A stretch of DNA of 64,000 bases from NCBI GenBank assembly GCA_017465745.1, contig JAFTVM010000103.1:1-64000 (forward strand). Direction: 5' to 3'. The stretch is from Oscillospiraceae bacterium (lineage in GTDB: Bacteria > Bacillota > Clostridia > Oscillospirales > Oscillospiraceae). Below are positions 59,172-64,000 of the stretch, piece by piece. Made by a program: the position numbers and the translations under genes. The notes under the pieces were generated by a model, which saw only the letters and a list, made by a program, of their open reading frames with translations, searched no databases and was not told the DNA's origin. The stretch's first letter is position 1. Each line of letters opens with the position of its first letter.

Positions 59172-60638
59172 ATGGCAAATCTTGGATTTGATAACGACAA
59201 ATACCTGCAGACCCAGTCCGCCCACATTCGGGAGCGGCTGGCCCAGTTTGGCGGCAAGCTGTATCTGGAATTCGGCGGCAAGCTCTACGACGATTATCAC
59301 GCTTCCCGGGTTCTCCCCGGCTTTGCGCCGGACTCCAAGCTGCAGATGCTGCTGCAGCTGAAGGATCAGGTGGAGATGGTCATCGCCATCAACGCCGCTG
59401 ACATTGAAAAAAACAAAATCCGCGGCGACCTGGGCATCACCTATGACCGGGATGTCATCCGCCTCATCGATATCTTCCGGGGTCTGGGCCTGTATGTATC
59501 CAGCGTGGTCATGACCCGCTACAACGAGCAACCCCAGGCACGGGCCTTCCAGTCCCGTCTGGAGAGCATCGGCGTCAAGGTCTACCACCACTACGCCATC
59601 GAAGGCTACCCCGCCAACATCGCAAAGATCGTCAGCGACGAGGGCTTTGGCAGGAACGATTATATCGAGACCACCCGGGAGCTGGTCGTCGTCACCGCCC
59701 CCGGCCCCGGCAGCGGCAAGCTCGCCACCTGCATGAGCCAGCTCTATCACGACCACAAGCACGGCCGCCAGGCAGGCTATGCCAAGTTCGAAACCTTCCC
59801 CGTGTGGAATCTGCCCCTGAATCACCCGGTGAATCTGGCCTACGAGGCCGCCACCGCAGATCTGGCCGACGTGAACATGATCGACCCCTTCCATCTGGAA
59901 GCCTATGGCGTCACCACCGTCAACTACAACCGTGACGTGGAGGCCTACCCGTTGCTGGCCGCCATGTTTGAGAACATCCTGGGCCACTGCCCCTACAAGT
60001 CCCCTACAGACATGGGTGTCAATATGGTGGGCAACTGCATCTGCGATGACCAGGTGGTCCGGGCCGCCTCCGGACAGGAGATCCTGCGCCGGTACTACGA
60101 CGCCCTGTGCGAGCAGAAGAAGGGCAAGCTGTCCGATGATGTGGTGCTGAAGCTGGAGCTGCTGATGAAGAAGGCCGGCGTTGCCAAGGAAGACCGCCGT
60201 GTGGTGGCCCCTGCCCTGGCCCGGGAAGCCGAGACCGGAAACCCCGCCGCCGCCATGGAGCTGCCCGACGGCCGCATCATCACCGGAAAAACCTCCAAGG
60301 TCCTGGGCGCAGCCTCTGCCCTGCTGCTCAACGCCCTGAAAGCCCAGGCCGGTATCAACGAGCGGCTGCATCTGATCGCCCCCGCTGTCCTCAACCCCAT
60401 CACGCACCTGAAGGTGGATCATCTGGGCAACCGGAATCCCCGGCTCCACACCGATGAGACCCTCATCGCCCTGTCCATCAGCGCCGCCACCAATCCCACT
60501 GCAGAGCTGGCCATGGAGGCCCTCAGCGCCCTGCGCGGCAGTGAGGTTCACTCCACCGTCATCCTCTCCCCCGTGGACGAAAAGGTCTTTAAGCGCCTGG
60601 GCATCAACCTCACCTGCGAACCCAAGTATAAGGGATAA
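59172..60638 (+). CDS. DUF1846-family protein
   Basis: A 488-residue protein matching the whole length of DUF1846 (GFDNDKYLQTQSAHIRERL start, KLYLEFGGKLYDDYHASRVLPGF). A phosphate-loop-like VVVTAPGPGSGKLATCMSQLYHD lies near residue 180. A C-terminal domain contains KTSKVLGAASALLLNALK. The family is widespread in Firmicutes, and its structure suggests a nucleotide-dependent enzyme, but no reaction is assigned. Monocistronic, with its own promoter and terminator. Confidence 0.88.
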   Translation: MANLGFDNDKYLQTQSAHIRERLAQFGGKLYLEFGGKLYDDYHASRVLPGFAPDSKLQMLLQLKDQVEMVIAINAADIEKNKIRGDLGITYDRDVIRLIDIFRGLGLYVSSVVMTRYNEQPQARAFQSRLESIGVKVYHHYAIEGYPANIAKIVSDEGFGRNDYIETTRELVVVTAPGPGSGKLATCMSQLYHDHKHGRQAGYAKFETFPVWNLPLNHPVNLAYEAATADLADVNMIDPFHLEAYGVTTVNYNRDVEAYPLLAAMFENILGHCPYKSPTDMGVNMVGNCICDDQVVRAASGQEILRRYYDALCEQKKGKLSDDVVLKLELLMKKAGVAKEDRRVVAPALAREAETGNPAAAMELPDGRIITGKTSKVLGAASALLLNALKAQAGINERLHLIAPAVLNPITHLKVDHLGNRNPRLHTDETLIALSISAATNPTAELAMEALSALRGSEVHSTVILSPVDEKVFKRLGINLTCEPKYKG

Positions 60639-60640
60639 AC

Positions 60641-60675
60641 AAAAACGGAGCAGCCGGTCGGTTGCTCCGTTTTTT
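60641..60675. terminator. Bidirectional terminator between the DUF1846 and MocA-like genes
   Basis: AACGGAGCA and TGCTCCGTT flank a CCG/CGG inner stem and end in a run of T residues. It is flanked by A residues on the other side. Confidence 0.88.
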
Positions 60676-61265
60676 CATATCTGCTTCAGAAGGGCTTCCA
60701 GGATCTCGGGGGTGTCCACATCGATGAGTTCCCGCTCGCTGGATACTTCTACGGTACGGACCCAATCGGGGTGCTTCTTCACCACCGCGCCGCCGCCCTT
60801 TCCCACGGGCAGGCGCAGCAGTTCTTCGAAAGTGGACTCAGGGAACAGGACAGGATTGCCCACCGTCCCCCGCCAGGCCAGCCGCCAGATATTCTCCGGA
60901 GCGCCATCAAAGGCATGGCACAGCTTCTCAACGCTCCCCACCGTCAGGCAGGGCTGGTCGGAAGCGGCGAACATGCAGCCCGTCATGCGGGGGCAATTTT
61001 CCAGCAGGTATTCCACGCCCAGCCGGACGGTGTCGCTCTGCTCCGGCAGTGCATGGAGCAGAACGGGGATGTTCCGTTCGTCGCAGATCTTCCTGATTTC
61101 CGGATGCCGGGTCACCACCACCCGGGCCGCCAGGGGGGCTTTCTCCATCGTTTCCAGAATCCGCGTAATGATGGGTGCGCCGTGGAATTCTTGCAGTAAT
61201 TTATTGCTGCCGAACCGCCGGGCCAGGCCGGAGGCCATGATAACGCAGCCGATCTTCTGTTGCAT
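60675..61265 (-). CDS. MocA/YgfJ-type molybdenum hydroxylase accessory nucleotidyltransferase
   Basis: A 196-residue NTP-transferase. The N-terminal nucleotide-binding motif is CVIMASGLARRFGSNKLL, and FAASDQPCLT near residue 97 holds the metal-binding Asp. It resembles MocA, which makes molybdopterin cytosine dinucleotide, and its homologue YgfJ. Xanthine dehydrogenase-type hydroxylases of bacteria often carry that dinucleotide, so it would supply XdhA and XdhD. In E. coli the gene stands next to yqeC; here it is about 19 kb away from yqeBC. The start at 61265 follows GGGGGAG. Confidence 0.82.
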   Translation of the reverse strand: MQQKIGCVIMASGLARRFGSNKLLQEFHGAPIITRILETMEKAPLAARVVVTRHPEIRKICDERNIPVLLHALPEQSDTVRLGVEYLLENCPRMTGCMFAASDQPCLTVGSVEKLCHAFDGAPENIWRLAWRGTVGNPVLFPESTFEELLRLPVGKGGGAVVKKHPDWVRTVEVSSERELIDVDTPEILEALLKQI

Positions 61266-61295
61266 ACACACTCCCCCTTTCGCCCCATGATACCA

Positions 61296-61326
61296 TAAAA
61301 AAAGCCCGGGTTCAACCCGGGCTTTT
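61296..61326 (-). terminator. Terminator of the MBOAT-DHHW operon
   Basis: AAAAGCCCGGG, 5-base loop, CCCGGGCTTTTTTT on the minus strand, four bases after the stop of the DHHW gene. Confidence 0.93.
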
Positions 61327-61329
61327 CGT

Positions 61330-62415
61330 TTACTTGATGGTTTCGGCGTTATTGAGCACCAGCGTGCTGTACAGATACAGCACATCCTGACCGTGGAAGT
61401 CCAGGAAATTGCCCACCAGGGCGGCATTCAAGTAGCGGATATCCACCACATCCACCCGGGCGTAATCCTGCAGCAGCAGCGGCACCATGGCGCTGCCGAA
61501 GGAATCCCGGAAGACGATCAGCTCTTTGTCCGTCTTCGCATTGGGGTTCTCGATGGTCAGCAGGGACCGGGGACCGGAGAGAAACACCTCGTACAGGTCG
61601 TCACCGTTCAGCTTGCTCAGGTCATACACACTGCCCCAGGTACCGGATTCATGGTCGTAGACCCGGCAGTCGGACAGCCAGTCGCTTTCCATCAGCACCA
61701 GTTCATCCGGCTCCATGGGCAGGGCAGCCTGGCCATGGTAGACGCCATAGAAGGGCTCTTCTCTGGTCACGGGGGTGAACCCACCCACAGTAATACCCAT
61801 GGCATCCGCGATGATCTCAGCGGCAGGCAGCAGATTCTCCTGCCGCCAGTGGGTATCGGTGCGGTAGTAATCCTCCAGGGTCAGGGTATCCCGCAGGTCA
61901 ATAAACTTCGCATAGGGCATCCCCGCCTGCAGATCTGCAAACAGGGCGTCATAATCCATGGCGGGATAACCGTTTTCCTCCGCCAGGTAATAGCCCTTGT
62001 CCGGCACGATGGTCATATAGACATCGCAGCCCGTCAGGTAAGTGTCATAGACATACTGAAACCGTTTGGCGGCATGGGCGATGGACGCTTCGTCATAGGG
62101 ATACTCCAGCTTGGCAGCATGTCCATCCGTCACATAGATGCCGTTGTTGTCCTTCTGGCCCATGACGTACTTCTGGAACAGGGCCTTGACAGAGCGGAAG
62201 CCGTCCCGCAGGGGGAACTGGTCCAGGGTATAGTCCTCAAAATTCCCCATAAACCCGGCATCCAGGATATTCTCCACGGATATCTCCGGGAACTGCTCCA
62301 GGGGCCGCCGCTCAGCGGAGGAGACCGCGTCAGCGGGCTTAAACCAGGCCCATAGAGTCAGGCACATCCACAGCGCTGCCACGGCGGCAGCGCCGATGAT
62401 TCGAATTTTCTTCAT
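61330..62415 (-). CDS. DHHW-family (AlgX/AlgJ-like) acetylation partner protein
   Basis: A 361-residue exported protein with one N-terminal membrane anchor (IIGAAAVAALWMCLTLWAWF). ERRPLEQFPEISVENIL follows, typical of DHHW proteins. The catalytic-like TDTHWRQENLLPAAE motif is near residue 195 and an SGNH-type serine is in VFRDSFGSAMVPLL near residue 310. Such proteins act with an MBOAT transferase to O-acetylate a cell-surface polymer. It follows the MBOAT gene by 13 bases. Confidence 0.88.
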   Translation of the reverse strand: MKKIRIIGAAAVAALWMCLTLWAWFKPADAVSSAERRPLEQFPEISVENILDAGFMGNFEDYTLDQFPLRDGFRSVKALFQKYVMGQKDNNGIYVTDGHAAKLEYPYDEASIAHAAKRFQYVYDTYLTGCDVYMTIVPDKGYYLAEENGYPAMDYDALFADLQAGMPYAKFIDLRDTLTLEDYYRTDTHWRQENLLPAAEIIADAMGITVGGFTPVTREEPFYGVYHGQAALPMEPDELVLMESDWLSDCRVYDHESGTWGSVYDLSKLNGDDLYEVFLSGPRSLLTIENPNAKTDKELIVFRDSFGSAMVPLLLQDYARVDVVDIRYLNAALVGNFLDFHGQDVLYLYSTLVLNNAETIK

Positions 62416-62428
62416 AGCGCCACCCCCT

Positions 62429-63796
62429 TTAGAAACGGAAATACAGGAACGGGCTGAAGGAGCCGTCCACCAGATAGGCCGTGCACACGATCAGAAGCCC
62501 CGCCATCATGGCGATCTCCAGAACAGCGCCGATGGCCGTGTTCTCGATCCTGCGGCAGGTGTCCCGAACGATGGGCGTGGCGCCTACCATTGCCATGACA
62601 AACAGCGGCGCGAAGCTGCGCAGATAGTACAGGGTCTCCACCGTCACCAGGGGCAGCCCGGCCAGACCGAACATGGCGCCGATCTCATGGACAGCGGCCC
62701 CCAGATCCGCGGCGTTGAACACCACGAAGCTGAGCATGACGACCGGCAGCACATAGATGCTGCCCAGCTTTTTCAGCCAGGGCAGCCATTTCTCCGCCAG
62801 CAGCAGCACCGCGAAGATCAGGCCCCATACCACAAAATTCCAGCTGGCGCCGTGCCACAGGCCCGTCAGCATCCACACCGCCAGGATGTTCAGCACCCAG
62901 CGCACCTTACTGACCCGGCTGCCCCCCAGGGGAATGTAGACATAATCCCGGAACCAGGAGCCAAGGCTCATGTGCCAGCGCCGCCAGAACTCGGTGACGC
63001 TCTTCGACAGGTACGGATAGTTGAAATTCTCCAGGAAACGGAAGCCCAGGATCCTACCCAGACCGATGGCCATATCGGAATAGCCGGAGAAGTCAAAATA
63101 GATGTGCAGGCTGAAAGCCAGGGCGTACAGCCAGTAAAAGAGCACCGACGGTGCCTGGGCGGCGCGGAAATGCTCGATGAACAGGGCCAGGCCATCGGCG
63201 ATGAGCACCTTCTTGCCCAGTCCCACCAGAAACCGCCGCAGCCCCAGCGTAAACCCCTCCAGGGTGTGGCGGCGGTCATTCAGTTCCCGGGCCACATCCA
63301 CATAGCGGACGATGGGGCCGGCAATGAGTTGGGGGAACAGGCAGACATATGCGCCGAAGGAGAGCAGGTTATGCTGGGCCGGCACATTGCCCCGGTAGAC
63401 GTCGATGGTGTAGCTCAGGCACTGGAAGGTGTAGAAGCTGATGCCGATGGGCAGCGCCAACCGCAGCAGCGGCACAGACAGGCCGGTAACGGCGTTGAAG
63501 GAGCCGATAAAGAAATCCGCGTACTTGAAAATGCCCAGCAGCGCAGCACCCAGGGCCACACTGAGCCACATCCACAGCTTTTTCCGGTTGGGCCACCGCT
63601 CCATGGCCAGGCCGCAGCCGTAGTAGGCCAGGATGGAGCCGATCATCAGAAACAGGTACTTTGGCTCGCCCCAGCCGTAGAAAATCAGGCTGAACAGGAG
63701 CAGCACCGCATTCTTCAGCTTCCAGGGCGCCAGAAAATAGACGATCATCACCGCCGGGAGGAAGTAGAAAAGAAATGGAATACTTGAAAAGAGCAT
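62429..63796 (-). CDS. MBOAT-family membrane-bound O-acyltransferase (AlgI/DltB-like)
   Basis: A 455-residue polytopic membrane protein. FYTFQCLSYTIDVYRG near residue 118, FPQLIAGPIVRY near residue 154, NFNYPYLSKSVTEFWRRWHMSLGSWFRDYVYIPLGG (given by its ends NFNYPY and YIPLGG) and the catalytic histidine in GLWHGASWNFVVWG near residue 315 define the family. It moves an acyl group across the membrane to a surface polymer with the DHHW protein. It starts behind TGAGGAAC. Confidence 0.92.
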   Translation of the reverse strand: MLFSSIPFLFYFLPAVMIVYFLAPWKLKNAVLLLFSLIFYGWGEPKYLFLMIGSILAYYGCGLAMERWPNRKKLWMWLSVALGAALLGIFKYADFFIGSFNAVTGLSVPLLRLALPIGISFYTFQCLSYTIDVYRGNVPAQHNLLSFGAYVCLFPQLIAGPIVRYVDVARELNDRRHTLEGFTLGLRRFLVGLGKKVLIADGLALFIEHFRAAQAPSVLFYWLYALAFSLHIYFDFSGYSDMAIGLGRILGFRFLENFNYPYLSKSVTEFWRRWHMSLGSWFRDYVYIPLGGSRVSKVRWVLNILAVWMLTGLWHGASWNFVVWGLIFAVLLLAEKWLPWLKKLGSIYVLPVVMLSFVVFNAADLGAAVHEIGAMFGLAGLPLVTVETLYYLRSFAPLFVMAMVGATPIVRDTCRRIENTAIGAVLEIAMMAGLLIVCTAYLVDGSFSPFLYFRF

Positions 63797-63813
63797 AAAT
63801 GTTCCTCAGATTG

Positions 63814-63844
63814 AAAATGGCAGCGATCACTCGCTGCCATTTTT
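63814..63844. terminator. Terminator between the edge gene and the MBOAT gene
   Basis: AAAATGGCAGCGA, loop TCAC, perfect complement ending in T residues. It ends the transcript of the partial gene at the window edge and reads well on both strands. Confidence 0.88.
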
Positions 63845-63850
63845 GTTTGA

Positions 63851-64000
63851 TTAGCCGGCGATTGCTTCGCTGTACAGGGGGGTAATGCCGGGGTAAGCCT
63901 CGGCCAGCTTGGTCTCGAAGGGAGCCACAGCATCATTGCCGCCCAGCGCGATCAGCAGGTAGTTACCGCCCAGGTCGGCGATGACCAGCTTCTCGGGAGC
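63851..64000 (-). CDS. C-terminal fragment of an unidentified protein, possibly DUF4358-like
   Basis: The last 49 codons of a gene entering from the right edge. They read APEKLVIADLGGNYLLIALG, then a GNDAVAPFETKLAEAYPG stretch and TPLYSEAIAG before TAA. A small lipoprotein of the DUF4358 type is often found beside MBOAT/DHHW pairs in Clostridia and would fit in length and style. The fragment is too short to be sure. Confidence 0.45.
   Translation of the reverse strand, partial: APEKLVIADLGGNYLLIALGGNDAVAPFETKLAEAYPGITPLYSEAIAG

Overview
The window looks like chromosomal DNA of an anaerobic gut-type Clostridia, probably of the Oscillospiraceae (Oscillibacter, Lawsonibacter or Flavonifractor-like). 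This is an inference. It rests on G+C-rich genes with strong CTG/AAG/GGC codon preference, A+T-rich spacers, consensus sigma-A promoters, strong Shine-Dalgarno sites, oxygen-sensitive Fe-S and selenium/molybdenum enzymes, and no respiratory chain genes. There are no rRNAs, tRNAs, CRISPR arrays, insertion sequences or phage genes.

Layout. 1-7.4 kb: purine import and first oxidation: two NCS2 purine permeases (one cut by the window edge), a three-subunit xanthine dehydrogenase or purine hydroxylase (xdhABC-like), and guanine deaminase behind a leader that ends in an intrinsic terminator. 7.4-10.8 kb: an NhaC antiporter, plsY and a CofE-like ligase. 10.9-15.9 kb: selenium supply: a LysR regulator and cysteine desulfurase divergent from a YedE-type transporter, a TusA/YedF-like protein, a DUF3343 carrier and selD. 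16-19.6 kb: a D-2-hydroxyacid dehydrogenase, a D-aminoacylase-like amidohydrolase and a YheO-type regulator. 19.9-35.1 kb: a purine/urate catabolic island: ssnA, ygfK, a selenium-dependent xanthine dehydrogenase-like gene, a polyferredoxin, diaminopropionate ammonia-lyase (ygeX), ygeY, ygeW, carbamate kinase, hydantoinase and ridA. 35.1-40 kb: small regulatory genes, degV, marR and trkAH. 40-41.6 kb: yqeB and yqeC, maturation factors of selenium-dependent molybdenum hydroxylases. 41.9-47.6 kb: pyrC, pyrK, pyrD, pyrF, pyrE, pyrB and pyrI. 47.9-52 kb: a ROK-like protein, nagA and a MATE exporter. 52.2-56 kb: aconitase X (two subunits) with a 2-enoate reductase-like flavoenzyme. 56.1-59 kb: an M20 peptidase with two membrane proteins. 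59-64 kb: a DUF1846 protein, a MocA/YgfJ nucleotidyltransferase, an AlgX-like plus MBOAT O-acyltransferase pair and a partial gene.

How it fits together. The genes reproduce almost the full content of the E. coli ygeW-ygfU/xdhD purine region (xdhABC, ygeW, ygeX, ygeY, hyuA, yqeA, yqeB, yqeC, mocA, ygfK, ssnA, xdhD, purine permeases, guaD) and add the selenium supply genes. The likely scheme is as follows. Purines are imported and deaminated or oxidised by selenium- and molybdenum-containing hydroxylases. The ring is then reduced and opened by YgfK, SsnA, HydA and YgeY. YgeW and carbamate kinase recover carbamoyl phosphate and ATP. YgeX turns 2,3-diaminopropionate into pyruvate and ammonia. 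No selA, selB or tRNA-Sec is present here, and no reading frame needs a UGA-Sec codon, so selD probably serves the molybdenum hydroxylases.

Best leads: the guaD leader (possible unassigned riboswitch), the XdhD-like enzyme that lacks a FAD subunit but has a polyferredoxin beside it, a palindrome shared by the marR gene and the aconitase X/enoate reductase operon, and the uncharacterised DUF5058/membrane protein/M20 peptidase operon.
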